A stretch of DNA of 64,000 nt from assembly GCF_900086595.1 (NCBI RefSeq), contig NZ_LT575472.1:2998743-3062742 (forward strand), in the 5' to 3' direction. The translations under genes were made by a program, and so were the position numbers. The notes below the pieces were generated by a model. The model was given only the letters and a program-made list of their open reading frames with translations. It ran no database searches and was not told the DNA's origin. This stretch comes from Clostridium nigeriense (GTDB lineage: Bacteria; Bacillota; Clostridia; Clostridiales; Clostridiaceae). This document shows positions 38,987 to 48,849 of this stretch, piece by piece (position 1 is the stretch's first letter; every line of letters begins with the position of its first letter).

Positions 38987-41290
38987 TTATTTAATTTCTT
39001 TTTTATTTTTATATTTTTTTATTTCTTCCTTTAAAGATAAATAAAATTCATCTAAGGTTTCATCTTCTTTTAATATCAAAGTTTCTATAGCATCTTCTAA
39101 CGTATTCATTACATATATATGGAAATCTCCATCCTCAATTGCTTTTTCTACTTCAGGCATTAAAATTAACTCATCTTTATTTGACGCAGGTATTAATACT
39201 CCTTTGTTTTTATAGCTATCTAAAAATTCACAAACTCTAAAATATCCTTCGATTTTTTCATTTACTCCACCTATTGCTTGTACTTCACCTAGTTGATTAA
39301 TTGAACCTGTAACAGCAATATTTTGTTTAACTGGTTTCTTAGATAGAGATGATAACATACAAATAGCTTCCGCAACAGAAGCACTATCACCATCAATTAT
39401 TCCATAAGATTGTTCAAAATTCAAATAGAAATCTACTGGTATATCTTCATAAGAATCTAAAATATTGCTCATTAAACCTCTAAGAATATTTATAGATTTT
39501 TCATGAATTTTCCCACTTAACCTACTTTCCTTATGAATATCTATTATTTTTCCATTACCTTTATGAGTTATACAAGTAATTCTTACAGGCTTTCCAAAAG
39601 AGTGGTATCCAGTATCTAATACAGATAACCCATTGATTACGCCTATCTTCTCACCAGTTACTGAAAGCAATATTTTATTTTCTTCATAAAGCTTATCATA
39701 TTCTTCCTCTATTCGTTCTTTAGAATAAGCTATTTTTCTTATATCATTACCTTCAATCAGTAATGATTTTCTTTTTTTTGCATTATCATTAGCTAAAATT
39801 ACTATTTTATCAATCTCTATAGTATCTATATTTATCTTAGTTTTTCTATTTGCACTTCTTGATAAATATTTTATTATTTCATTTCTTCCTTCATCTGTTA
39901 TTGGCATTAACTTATTTTCTTTTATCTTCTTATCAATGGATTTATTAATATATGCTGTAACATTACTATTAGCTTCTACTATTGGATAAAACTCAGCTCT
40001 TAAAGGGAAAAGCTTTCCGAAATCTTCATCTAGATTATACAATGTATCGTAGGTTTCCATATCACCAATTAAAATAACCTTAAGACTTATAGGTATTGGT
40101 TGTGGCTTTAAAGTATTAATAGATATTAAATCTAAATATGATTTGGATGCATCGTAAGTTATTTTATTTGTAATTAAAGCCTTTTTTAAATAATAATATG
40201 CATAACCATTGCTTGCTAAAGAACTCATTCGTAAAATTAAACATCCTCCATTAGCCTTTAGCAATGATCCAGAATTTATTAAAGATATATCCGTAGTATA
40301 TACTCCATTGTGATTCTCATGCTCCAAAAATCCCATTAAATTATTTACATTTGGATCTTCCTCATATATTATAGGGGGATGATAAATAGAGCTATTATCC
40401 ACTAGAACATGAATATTATATTTATTAATAATATCATATAGTTTCTCCTCATCTTCCTCTATATCCATTGTATAACATCCTATAATATCTTTTTCTATTA
40501 AAAGAAAAAGCTTTTCTAAATACTCATAAGCATTATCGTCTTCTATAAATTCAAATAATATTTCATCCCTATAATCTTCCATTTCCTTTGATAAAAAATC
40601 ACTATAGATTTCTTTTAATTTTGTTATAGACTTCACTTCGATTTCCTTAATTTTTCCTAAAACTACCTCTGCTTTTTTCTTTAAAATAGTTGCCTTAGTT
40701 ACTATTACTTCTTTCTTATCTCTCTCTAAATTATCATATTCTCTCTCACTAATTGCTTTTCCATTTATTAATGGTATAAAAGCAAAGCCTTTATTGGTTA
40801 CTTTTACTTCAAAGTTTTCTTTTTTTGCCATTTCCATTAATTCGCTTATATAAGAATTTCTCTTGTTTTGTATTTCTTCTATTAATTCATCCTTTTCTTC
40901 TTCTGTAGAAGAATTGTAGAACTCTTCTACCAGCTCTATATAATTATTTCTAATTTCCTCTACTGCCTCTTTTAATTTATTGCCATTACCATTAGAAACA
41001 AATAAATACTCTGGTTTTTTATAATCTTCTAATACTACATAGCAAATATCCTTTGGAGGTTCTAAATTTTTATACTGCTCCCTTATATAAGCTTGAAGTT
41101 TTATTAATTTTTCCTTTGAAAAGGAATCTATCAAATAAATATTATAGCCCTCTTTATTTATATTAAGTGCTCTTCCTATCTTTTCATACTCTCCATCTAT
41201 TTCAGGTATCATAGTTACGTTACCTTTTTGTTCCCTTGCCTTAAAATTAAAGTTAAATTTTACTTCCTGTGAAGTTAACTCTTTTCTCAT
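38987..41290 (-). CDS. Lon-family protease lacking Walker motifs (LonC/AAA_32-like)
   Basis: A 767-residue protein. The C-terminal Lon protease domain has the catalytic dyad Ser636 (DGDSASVAEA) and Lys679 (GGVNEKIEG), 43 residues apart as in E. coli Lon. The preceding region resembles an AAA module. It has no GxxxxGK Walker A, and the Walker B equivalent (GGCLILRMSSL) lacks the acidic pair, so ATP-independent proteolysis is likely. A helical segment (about 130-300) may form a coiled coil. Start set at ATG 41290 after TAGGAAAGG; ten upstream codons from a TTG have no Shine-Dalgarno site. It lies next to the spoIIA operon. Confidence 0.85.
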   Translation of the reverse strand: MRKELTSQEVKFNFNFKAREQKGNVTMIPEIDGEYEKIGRALNINKEGYNIYLIDSFSKEKLIKLQAYIREQYKNLEPPKDICYVVLEDYKKPEYLFVSNGNGNKLKEAVEEIRNNYIELVEEFYNSSTEEEKDELIEEIQNKRNSYISELMEMAKKENFEVKVTNKGFAFIPLINGKAISEREYDNLERDKKEVIVTKATILKKKAEVVLGKIKEIEVKSITKLKEIYSDFLSKEMEDYRDEILFEFIEDDNAYEYLEKLFLLIEKDIIGCYTMDIEEDEEKLYDIINKYNIHVLVDNSSIYHPPIIYEEDPNVNNLMGFLEHENHNGVYTTDISLINSGSLLKANGGCLILRMSSLASNGYAYYYLKKALITNKITYDASKSYLDLISINTLKPQPIPISLKVILIGDMETYDTLYNLDEDFGKLFPLRAEFYPIVEANSNVTAYINKSIDKKIKENKLMPITDEGRNEIIKYLSRSANRKTKINIDTIEIDKIVILANDNAKKRKSLLIEGNDIRKIAYSKERIEEEYDKLYEENKILLSVTGEKIGVINGLSVLDTGYHSFGKPVRITCITHKGNGKIIDIHKESRLSGKIHEKSINILRGLMSNILDSYEDIPVDFYLNFEQSYGIIDGDSASVAEAICMLSSLSKKPVKQNIAVTGSINQLGEVQAIGGVNEKIEGYFRVCEFLDSYKNKGVLIPASNKDELILMPEVEKAIEDGDFHIYVMNTLEDAIETLILKEDETLDEFYLSLKEEIKKYKNKKEIK

Positions 41291-41473
41291 ACCTTTCCTA
41301 CCTTCAAATCGCTTTTGCAATTTTTTTAGAAGCAGTTCCCCCCCTTTTTTAATTATTTATTATATAGATATTCTAATAATACCGGTTTAGGGAATAAAAT
41401 TTGAAAATTAATTTAATTAATAGAAATATACTCTATTATATGAATCTACTCTTTCAGTAATGTCATAATAAAA

Positions 41474-41544
41474 AAGTGTACTATATAATTTTGCTTATGA
41501 CCTTGCCTTCGCCTCAAGTCACCTCACCATTATATAGCACACTT
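41474..41544 (-). ncRNA. Hairpin element A with conserved loop
   Basis: Arms AAGTGTACTATATAAT (41474-41489) and ATTATATAGCACACTT (41529-41544) pair at 15 of 16 positions. On the minus strand the stem is followed by TTTTTT. The loop (plus strand) contains CCTTGC, CGC and CTCAAGTCACCTCA, shared with element B at 53147-53217 although the stems differ. Could be a small RNA ending in its own terminator, or a dispersed structured repeat. Confidence 0.5.
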
Positions 41545-41570
41545 AAAACTAAGTTAATAAAAATATAAAT

Positions 41571-41593
41571 AGGGGCTGTTACAAACAACCCCT
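41571..41593. terminator. Terminator of fprA
   Basis: AGGGGCTGTT/AACAACCCCT hairpin with one mismatch, about 25 nt past the fprA stop. Very similar to the terminators at 24649 and 46113. Confidence 0.8.
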
Positions 41594-41616
41594 TAATATA
41601 TAATTCTATTAATTTA

Positions 41617-42789
41617 TTACATTAATTCTAAGAATTTATTAACTGCTTCCTCAGCAATTTTATAATCTTCTTCTGATGGCACAAAACAGAAGGATAATCC
41701 TGGCTCTACAACCTTTAGTTTTAAATCTTTAAGTCTTGATGTAAGCATTTTTACCCCTTCTCCACTCCATCCAAAAGAACCAAAAGCTAATGCTGCTTTT
41801 CCTCTATTAATAATAGGATTAACCATTGATAATAAATCCCATGAAGGTTTAACTGCATCTTGATTTATTGTTGGAGACCCAACCATAAATCCCTTAGATT
41901 TTTCAATTTTAGCTATACATTCCTCTACTGAAACAGAAGTTATTTCTGTTATATCAGCTTTAAAACCTTTTTCTTCTACCTTATTTTTCAAAAATTTTGC
42001 CATTGCTTCAGTATTTCCATAAGCTGAAATATAAAATATTTCTACTTTTTTGTCATCTAGTTTTTCTTCTGTTGCCCATTCTCTATAAAGATTTAAAATT
42101 TTATCGATATTAGAAACATGAACAGGTCCATGACTTGTAGCAATACATTCTATTTCTAAATTTTTAATTTTATCAAGTCCCATTAAAACAAATCTCTTAA
42201 ATGGCCCCATTATACAATCAAAATAATACTTCATTTCAACAAAATAATCATCATTTAAACTTGATGTTATTCCACCTTCTGGACAATAATGTGATCCAGT
42301 AAAATCACACGTAAATAATAAATTTCTTTCTTTTACATAAGTGAACATTGTATCTGGCCAATGTAAGTTTGGAGCTGTAATAAACTTAAGCGTTATTTCT
42401 CCAAGATTAATCTCTTCTCTAGCTTCAATATAATTAAAATCTCTATTTAAAATATTTTTTAAATAAGTAATAGCTGCTTTTGTCCCTACTATCTTAACAT
42501 TAGGATAATCCTCTATTAACTTAATTAAAGAACCACTGTGATCTAATTCTGTATGTTGTACTATAACGTAATCAACATTTTTTTCACCAATGACTGATAC
42601 TAAATTCTGTTTGAATTCATCATAAAATCCAGTTTTCACAGTGTCAATTACTGCAACTTTTTCATCATTAATTACATATGAATTATAGGTTGTTCCTTTT
42701 TTAGTTTCCATAATAATATCAAAAACCTTTAAATCTGGATCCTTTACTCCAACCCAATAAATTTTATCTTTTAATTTTTCTTGTACCAT
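41617..42789 (-). CDS. fprA: Flavodiiron protein FprA (A-type)
   Basis: Cytoplasmic oxygen and/or NO reductase that protects anaerobes. The 390 residues comprise an N-terminal metallo-beta-lactamase-like diiron domain with QHTELDHSG and [10 protein letters not shown] ligand regions (1-250). A C-terminal flavodoxin domain follows (about 250-390), with [13 protein letters not shown] for FMN phosphate binding and [10 protein letters not shown]. No rubredoxin domain is fused. ATG at 42789 follows GGAGGCAGGG. It is monocistronic, ended by a terminator. Confidence 0.96.
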   Translation of the reverse strand: MVQEKLKDKIYWVGVKDPDLKVFDIIMETKKGTTYNSYVINDEKVAVIDTVKTGFYDEFKQNLVSVIGEKNVDYVIVQHTELDHSGSLIKLIEDYPNVKIVGTKAAITYLKNILNRDFNYIEAREEINLGEITLKFITAPNLHWPDTMFTYVKERNLLFTCDFTGSHYCPEGGITSSLNDDYFVEMKYYFDCIMGPFKRFVLMGLDKIKNLEIECIATSHGPVHVSNIDKILNLYREWATEEKLDDKKVEIFYISAYGNTEAMAKFLKNKVEEKGFKADITEITSVSVEECIAKIEKSKGFMVGSPTINQDAVKPSWDLLSMVNPIINRGKAALAFGSFGWSGEGVKMLTSRLKDLKLKVVEPGLSFCFVPSEEDYKIAEEAVNKFLELM

Positions 42790-42888
42790 ATCCCTGCCTC
42801 CAACTTCAATCTAGTAGTTCATTTTCAGTAATATTTTACCATGAACTTATTCTACAAACAATTATAAAATTCTACTATTTATATAGTT

Positions 42889-45174
42889 TTACGCTCTTAT
42901 CATCTTAGTTAGGTTATTTATTTCTATAATATATTCATAATGTAAAGCTCTTGTTAAAGAAACATATAAAAGTCTTTGGTCTAATATATTATCTTTATAA
43001 TTTAATTCACTTGGATTATATATTATAGTGGCATCAAATTCTAATCCTTTTGTTAAATAAGATGGAATTATTATTATATCTTCATTATTTTCTTTTTCAT
43101 TACCTTTTAGTAAGGAAATTTTTAGATTAGTTTCCTTTTTAATAATTTTTTCTATTGCTTTTCCTTCTTCTACTGTTTTAGTAATAATAGCTATACTACT
43201 TTTTCCTTTTTCGAAGATTTCGTTAATTATATCTTTTATTTTTAACGCAGCTTCTTTTTCACTATTACATTTAACTATTTTAGGTTTTTCACCGTGTCTT
43301 AAAACTGGCTTAGCATTTTTTAAATTTAAATTTTGTGCTTTTAAAGAACACTCTGCAAAATCAATTATTTCAACTGTAGATCTATAACTCTGTGTCAATT
43401 GAATATATGTAGCCTTACCTTCAAAAACTTTATCTACTATATCCTGCCAGCTTTTAATTCCCTTATAATAATAAATTCCTTGTGCAATATCACCAACTAA
43501 TGTTAAAGAATTTCCCTTTGTTAATCTATTCACTAAATATATCTGAAAAGGGTTATAATCTTGGGCCTCATCTACTACTATATGGGAGTATTTGTTTTTT
43601 TCTTCAACACCTTCTAAAAGCATATTTATATATAAAAGTGGTGCTAAATCATCTTCATCAATTACTCCATTACTATTATTTTCTTCTAGTTCTTCTCTCA
43701 TAAAATCCAAAAGATCTTTAGGTATATTTCCTAATGTAGCAAACTCAAAAAATTCTTCATTTTTAAATAAATCAAAATATATATCCTTTGAAGTTATGCC
43801 TCTCCAATTTTTAAAATATTCATTCATAACTTTCTTAGAATTACTCTTTATACTTTCTTTTATTTTATCTCTTTCAGAATATACTTTAATAAGTCTAGCT
43901 CTTCTTTCATTAGAATCATTAAGTTCTCTTTTTATTTCTTTAATATTCTTATCCCAATCTAAATCTACTTGAAGACAAAGTATCTCTATTTTCTCTTTTA
44001 TTTTTAAATTTAAATATCTCTTTATCTCATCTTTTCTTTTATTAATTGGATAGCTTTTTAAATCTTTTAAATATAATCTCATTATTTCTCTTTTGTTAAA
44101 TAAAACATACCCTTCTATAGTAATATCTGTTATTTCTACAGAAGCACTTTCTAACAAAGATATGTATCTATCTATAATGTCTTTAAACATTAATGTACCT
44201 TTTATTTTAGATGAATTTATTGTAAATCTACATTTTTCCAAATCATTAGCTTCTATAATGTACTTTAATTTTTCATCTTTACCTTTGATTTTAAATTTGC
44301 TTTTTAAATGCTTTAAAACTAACTCTTGAAATGTAGTTTGATTAACTTCATTTACACCTAAATTGGGAAGTATATCTGAAATATAATCTAGAAATAATTT
44401 ATTCGGTGCCAATACTAATATATCTTTACCTTTTATACTTTCTGAATACCTATAGATTAAATAAGCTAACCTATGTAATGCAACTGTTGTTTTACCTGAA
44501 CCAGCTGATCCTTGTACTATTATAGGTAAGTTTTTTGGCCACCTAATAATTTCATTTTGTTCCTTTTGAATTGTTGCTACTACTTCTTTTAGCTTTTTCC
44601 CTCTACTTTCTTCTAAATTTATTTTTAAAAACTCATCTACTAAGTCACTTTCTTCTAAACCACTTTTTATAATTATCTCATTTATTCCTTCATCAAATAT
44701 ATCCTGTAGGGAATCTTCTTTAAATAAAAATTTTCTTTTCAAAGATAAGCTACCTTCTATTATACCATTAGGAGACTTATAATAAGCATCTCCCCCTGTT
44801 CCACTATAATAAAGATCTGCAACTGGAGTTCTCCAATCTACTACTATTTCTTCACCATCTAGACTTGAATTTACGGATTGTTTTCCAATATATATACTTT
44901 CTTTTTGTCCCTTTAGTTCTCTAAAATCCACTCTTCCAAAATAAGGAGTCTTAATTGCTTCTTCATAATTATTAATATCTTTTTTTAATACTGAATAAAT
45001 TTTTTCAGTTGTTTCTTTTTCTTCACTATAACTTCCCTTAGACTCTCTTGTTAAAAGCTTAAGCTTTTTATTAATAACCTCAAAATTCCTTATTTTTTCT
45101 GAAAGTTCTCCTTTTATTTTCCCTCTTTTTTCTTTTAAAATCTTTTTTTCTAATATTAAACCTTCTTTCTCCAT
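42889..45174 (-). CDS. helD: HelD-type superfamily 1 ATPase
   Basis: RNA-polymerase-recycling motor related to UvrD/Rep. The 761 residues begin with a basic coiled-coil arm (about 1-80) that in HelD enters the polymerase secondary channel. It has Walker A (VQGSAGSGKTTVALHRLAYL, near residue 218), Walker B (SHIVVDEAQDYNPFQ), motif III (LVGDIAQGIYYYKG), motif IV (LTQSYRST) and motif VI (RLLYVSLTRA). Bacillus HelD is 774 residues. ATG at 45174 follows AGAGG. It is divergent from the BusR-like gene. Confidence 0.93.
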   Translation of the reverse strand: MEKEGLILEKKILKEKRGKIKGELSEKIRNFEVINKKLKLLTRESKGSYSEEKETTEKIYSVLKKDINNYEEAIKTPYFGRVDFRELKGQKESIYIGKQSVNSSLDGEEIVVDWRTPVADLYYSGTGGDAYYKSPNGIIEGSLSLKRKFLFKEDSLQDIFDEGINEIIIKSGLEESDLVDEFLKINLEESRGKKLKEVVATIQKEQNEIIRWPKNLPIIVQGSAGSGKTTVALHRLAYLIYRYSESIKGKDILVLAPNKLFLDYISDILPNLGVNEVNQTTFQELVLKHLKSKFKIKGKDEKLKYIIEANDLEKCRFTINSSKIKGTLMFKDIIDRYISLLESASVEITDITIEGYVLFNKREIMRLYLKDLKSYPINKRKDEIKRYLNLKIKEKIEILCLQVDLDWDKNIKEIKRELNDSNERRARLIKVYSERDKIKESIKSNSKKVMNEYFKNWRGITSKDIYFDLFKNEEFFEFATLGNIPKDLLDFMREELEENNSNGVIDEDDLAPLLYINMLLEGVEEKNKYSHIVVDEAQDYNPFQIYLVNRLTKGNSLTLVGDIAQGIYYYKGIKSWQDIVDKVFEGKATYIQLTQSYRSTVEIIDFAECSLKAQNLNLKNAKPVLRHGEKPKIVKCNSEKEAALKIKDIINEIFEKGKSSIAIITKTVEEGKAIEKIIKKETNLKISLLKGNEKENNEDIIIIPSYLTKGLEFDATIIYNPSELNYKDNILDQRLLYVSLTRALHYEYIIEINNLTKMIRA

Positions 45175-45427
45175 ACAAATACCTCTAATTCAAACTATTA
45201 AGTTAATTATAGAATAAGTAAAATTTAAATTCAATTAAATAACATCTTTAGGACATAACATATGTTTATATATTTCAAGTAAATATTTCTATAATATGAT
45301 TATCTACTTTAGAAGTAATAATTATTCCCTTTTTTTATATTATTTTCTTTTGTTAATATATAGATTCATAAGTATTTTACTTTCTAGTTTTGTATGTTAG
45401 AATTTGAATGTAAAGGAGTGGATCATT

Positions 45428-46051
45428 TTGTCTAAACAAACTAAAACACCTAATTATATCAAAATAGCTGTTGATATAGCTCATAGAATAGTAAATAATC
45501 AATTCATTGAAGGAGAAAAAATAACTGGTAGAACTACTTTAGTTAGTATCTATAATGTATCTCCAGAAACAATTAGAAGGTCACTTGCCTTACTTAAAGA
45601 TATGAATGTTGTTACTATTAACGAAAAAAGTGGAATAATAATCAATGACAAAACCTCTGCAAAAGAGTTTTTAAATAAATTTAAAACTAAATCTGACTTT
45701 ACATACTTAAATAGTGAAACCTTTGATTTAATAAAGAAAAGAAAAGAAATAGATGATAAATTAGAAAAAAATATTAATTCTATAATTGAATTTGCTACAC
45801 AACTTAGAAATGTTGGATCAATAATTCCCTTTGAAAGTATTGTTGAAAAAGATAGTTTTGCTGTGGGAAAAAGTATAGGAGAATTAGATTTTTGGCACAA
45901 TACAAAAGCAACAATTATTGCTGTTAAAAGGAATGGAGATATGTTCTTATCACCTGGACCATATTTTATAATAAATGAAGATGATATTGTAGTTTATGTT
46001 GGGGATGATTCTGTTTTAGAAACAGTTAAAAATTATATTTCCCTGCATTAA
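45428..46051 (+). CDS. BusR-like regulator: GntR-type HTH with RCK_C (TrkA-C) domain
   Basis: A 207-residue regulator with an N-terminal winged helix of GntR type (IAHRIVNNQFIEGEKITGRT ... SPETIRRSLALLKDM). A coiled coil follows (about 85-125), then a C-terminal RCK_C domain (about 130-207; IGELDFWHNTKATIIAVKR, FLSPGPYFIINEDDIVVYVG). This is the plan of streptococcal and lactococcal BusR, which binds c-di-AMP and represses osmolyte uptake. No busAB transporter is adjacent, so the target is unknown. The start is TTG at 45428 after AAAGGAGTGG; the frame upstream has no ribosome binding site. Confidence 0.85.
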   Translation: MSKQTKTPNYIKIAVDIAHRIVNNQFIEGEKITGRTTLVSIYNVSPETIRRSLALLKDMNVVTINEKSGIIINDKTSAKEFLNKFKTKSDFTYLNSETFDLIKKRKEIDDKLEKNINSIIEFATQLRNVGSIIPFESIVEKDSFAVGKSIGELDFWHNTKATIIAVKRNGDMFLSPGPYFIINEDDIVVYVGDDSVLETVKNYISLH

Positions 46052-46112
46052 AAGTACGCTTATATATCTTTTCTTATTTAGTAAATTTTATTAAAGTATT
46101 ACAATATTATAT

Positions 46113-46149
46113 AAATAAGAGGGGTTGCTACAAACACCCCCTCTTATTT
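46113..46149. terminator. Bidirectional terminator between the BusR-like gene and the PP2C gene
   Basis: Perfect 12-bp arms AAATAAGAGGGG/CCCCTCTTATTT. The PP2C stop codon lies at its edge. Confidence 0.88.
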
Positions 46150-46993
46150 ATATTTCAAAATATATTATACTAGCATCATCTCTTTTTTTTAGTCTTGGAA
46201 AGTTATTGCATTTACTGTCTTCTTCTTGTTTAGTATATAATTTATTATATACTTCTTCTATGTTTGTATCTTTTACTATATTTATAAAATCTTCATATCC
46301 TTTAGTTAAATTAAAGGTATCATAGTATTGAGAAAATCCATCTGAAGTTAAAGAAATACTAGTAGAATTAATTATTTTTATTTTCCCATATAAACAATGA
46401 TCTACAGCTTCTTTATTTAGTTCTAAAATCCAATATCCATTATTAGTATTTTTTAATTTTCTAACATCAAGAACTTCCTTATTACAATAGTTCCTAGCCT
46501 CTAAAATAGAAATGTTTTTTTCAAAAGCAGTTTTAGACATTGATTTTAGAATTTTTTCTTCTAGCTCTATTAATTTATTATCCACAATTTCTATTGCTTT
46601 TTCTCCATTTTCTTTAATAATAATTGTGCAATCCCCAAGTACAAAATACTCAAGATAATTATCATTAAATCTGACTAAAGCTATGGCTGCACAAGGATAA
46701 TCTATTTCTTTTAAATCTTTAAACCCCTTAAATTTAATGTATTTATCCTTTGTTTCTTTAATTGCATCTTTAACTATATCTTTAATACTTTTAGAAGTAT
46801 TTATATTTTCTTTTAAATAATTATTTATTGATTCTACATACCAAACAGCATCTGTTTCACTATTCGTAATTTTCTTACCTGTAATACCTGTTGCTCCATC
46901 TAAAACCCAGGCAGTATTCTCTAAAACTGTTATTCTATCTTCACAGGGCTTAGTGTTAGAACCTTGCTTTGATAAATATTTTAAATTATTCAT
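46148..46993 (-). CDS. PP2C-family serine/threonine phosphatase-like protein
   Basis: A 281-residue PP2C-fold protein. It has an N-terminal EDRITVLENTAWVLDGATG (metal-binding Asp), FVLGDCTIII and SLTSDGFSQYYD, so the core metal aspartates appear present, but several surrounding motifs are divergent. No membrane segment. The start is ambiguous. ATG 46993 lies 1 nt after the UPF0210 stop and lacks a Shine-Dalgarno site, suggesting termination-reinitiation. A GTG 14 codons upstream, overlapping UPF0210, is the alternative. Its substrate is unknown. Confidence 0.75.
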   Translation of the reverse strand: MNNLKYLSKQGSNTKPCEDRITVLENTAWVLDGATGITGKKITNSETDAVWYVESINNYLKENINTSKSIKDIVKDAIKETKDKYIKFKGFKDLKEIDYPCAAIALVRFNDNYLEYFVLGDCTIIIKENGEKAIEIVDNKLIELEEKILKSMSKTAFEKNISILEARNYCNKEVLDVRKLKNTNNGYWILELNKEAVDHCLYGKIKIINSTSISLTSDGFSQYYDTFNLTKGYEDFINIVKDTNIEEVYNKLYTKQEEDSKCNNFPRLKKRDDASIIYFEI

Positions 46994-46994
46994 A

Positions 46995-48350
46995 TTAATT
47001 TTTAAATGAGTGGATTGGAGCAGGTATCCTTCCACCTCTTTGTATAAATAGTGAAGATGAATACTTATTTACAGGCATAACTGGAGCTGTTCCTAACAGC
47101 CCTCCAAACTCAACTAAATCACCTACTTTGCACCCTGGTGCTGGTATAACTCTTACAGCTGTTGTTTTGTTATTAATCATTCCAATTGCAGATTCGTCCG
47201 CTATCATAGCTGCAATTGTTTCTGCAGGTGTATCTCCTGGTACAGCAATCATATCTAATCCAACAGAACAAATTGCAGTCATAGCTTCTAACTTCTCTAA
47301 GTTTAAAGATCCATTTAACACAGCATCTATCATTCCCGCATCTTCAGAAACAGGTATAAATGCTCCACTTAATCCACCAACATGGCTACATGCCATAACT
47401 CCACCTTTTTTAACAGCATCATTTAATAAAGCTAAGGCAGCTGTTGTTCCATGGGTTCCTACAACTTCAAGACCCATTTCTTCTAAAATATGAGCAACTG
47501 AATCTCCTACTGCTGGCGTTGGAGCTAATGATAAATCTACTATACCAAAAGGTACCCCTAATCTTTCTGATGCTTCCTTTGCTACTAGCTGTCCCATTCT
47601 TGTTATTTTAAATGCAGTCTTCTTTATAGTTTCCGCTACTACATCAAAAGACTCACCTTTAACTTTTTCTAAAGCTCTTTGTACAACTCCCGGTCCACTT
47701 ACACCAACACTTATTACCTTGTCAGCTTCTCCAACTCCATGGAAAGCTCCTGCCATAAAAGGATTATCCTCAACAGCATTACAGAACACTACAAGTTTGG
47801 CACAGCCAAAGCCCTTTGTATCTTTAGTATAATCAGCAGTCTTTTTAATTATTTCTCCCATTTCCCTAATTGCATCCATATTTATTCCACATCTTGATGA
47901 TCCTACATTTACCGATGAACAAACCTTACTAGTTTTAGCTAAAGCTTCTGGAATTGAATTAATAAGAATTTTATCTCCCTTTGTATATCCTTTTTGAACT
48001 AATGCAGAAAATCCACCTATAAAGTCTATCCCTAAGGTTTCAGCTGCTTTATCTAAAGTTTCAGCAAACTTAACATAATTTTCTTCGTCTGTAGCTCCTG
48101 CAATTATAGATATTGGAGTTACTGAAACTCTTTTATTCACTATAGGTATCCCAAATTCATTTTCTATTTCTTTCCCAACCTTAACTAAGTCCTTAGCACT
48201 ACTTACTATCTTATTGTATATTTTTTCTCTTGCCTTATCTCCATCCGAATCTATACAATCTAGTAAAGATATTCCCATAGTTATAGTTCTTATATCTAGC
48301 TTTTCTTCTTCTATCATTTTTATGGTCTCTAAAATATTATTGCTATTCAT
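46995..48350 (-). CDS. UPF0210 (PFL/DUF711) family protein
   Basis: A 451-residue protein of the DUF711/UPF0210 family, structurally related to pyruvate formate-lyase-like barrels but without a known reaction. Visible family segments are [58 protein letters not shown] and the Gly-rich C-terminus [16 protein letters not shown] at 48350 follows ATGGAGGGTGAG. It forms a unit with the ACT-domain gene 24 nt upstream, a pairing seen across Firmicutes. Confidence 0.93.
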   Translation of the reverse strand: MNSNNILETIKMIEEEKLDIRTITMGISLLDCIDSDGDKAREKIYNKIVSSAKDLVKVGKEIENEFGIPIVNKRVSVTPISIIAGATDEENYVKFAETLDKAAETLGIDFIGGFSALVQKGYTKGDKILINSIPEALAKTSKVCSSVNVGSSRCGINMDAIREMGEIIKKTADYTKDTKGFGCAKLVVFCNAVEDNPFMAGAFHGVGEADKVISVGVSGPGVVQRALEKVKGESFDVVAETIKKTAFKITRMGQLVAKEASERLGVPFGIVDLSLAPTPAVGDSVAHILEEMGLEVVGTHGTTAALALLNDAVKKGGVMACSHVGGLSGAFIPVSEDAGMIDAVLNGSLNLEKLEAMTAICSVGLDMIAVPGDTPAETIAAMIADESAIGMINNKTTAVRVIPAPGCKVGDLVEFGGLLGTAPVMPVNKYSSSLFIQRGGRIPAPIHSFKN

Positions 48351-48374
48351 ATCTCACCCTCCATATCCTTCTTT

Positions 48375-48644
48375 TTATAAAGTATGCATAGAGTTAAATA
48401 TTTCTTCTCTTTGAATCTTTACTTCAACTCCTAATTCTTCACCCTTAGCCAATAATGAATTTTTAATAATATCAAAACTTGAATTAGATTCTTTTAAATC
48501 TAACATCATTATCATAGTAAAGTACTTGTCCATTATAGTTTGATTTACATCTAAAATATTAATGTTTAATCTTAATAATTCATTACTTACTCCTGCAACA
48601 ATGCCAACCTTATCTTTTCCTATTACTGTTAAAATCGCCTTCAT
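48375..48644 (-). CDS. ACT-domain protein, UPF0237 family
   Basis: An 89-residue single ACT domain (KAILTVIGKDKVGIVAGVSN ... NILDVNQTIMDKYFTMIMMLDL), the kind that binds amino acids or other small ligands. It probably senses a metabolite for the UPF0210 protein encoded next to it; this is inference from conserved pairing. I set the start at ATG 48644, 9 nt from AGGAG; a TTG three codons upstream abuts that site. Confidence 0.92.
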   Translation of the reverse strand: MKAILTVIGKDKVGIVAGVSNELLRLNINILDVNQTIMDKYFTMIMMLDLKESNSSFDIIKNSLLAKGEELGVEVKIQREEIFNSMHTL

Positions 48645-48791
48645 AATCTTCAACTCCTACTTTCTGTTAAATCTATATCCAAAAAAAGTTAATATAATTT
48701 TATCCTTACTAACGCTCTTTGTCAATTTTCATACAAATATAAAATATAGTATTATTAGTAAGTAACATTAAGCTATTTACTTTAAAAATAA

Positions 48792-48816
48792 AGCGGACAA
48801 ATTAAATTTGTCCACT
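48792..48816. terminator. Terminator of the glycerol-3-phosphate-type oxidation operon
   Basis: GGACAAAT/ATTTGTCC arms with a 3-nt loop, about 35 nt past the stop of the DUF1667 gene and followed on the minus strand by GCTTTATTTTT. Confidence 0.8.
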
Positions 48817-48849
48817 TCTATTATCAATACCTATTCTCTTTATATTAGA

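Larger units (their letters stand above)
41291..41616. other. 326-nt gap between the Lon-like gene and fprA
   Basis: No gene. From right to left it contains the fprA terminator (41571-41593), a long hairpin with a conserved loop (41474-41544) and about 180 nt of AT-rich leader before the Lon-like gene, including GGGGGGAA near 41340. Confidence 0.7.

Noticed and set aside
43482..44329. Several plus-strand frames over helD
   Set aside because: All lie opposite an intact helicase gene, lack ribosome binding sites and resemble no family.
47128..47493. 121-residue plus-strand frame
   Set aside because: Antisense to the UPF0210 gene with no own signals.
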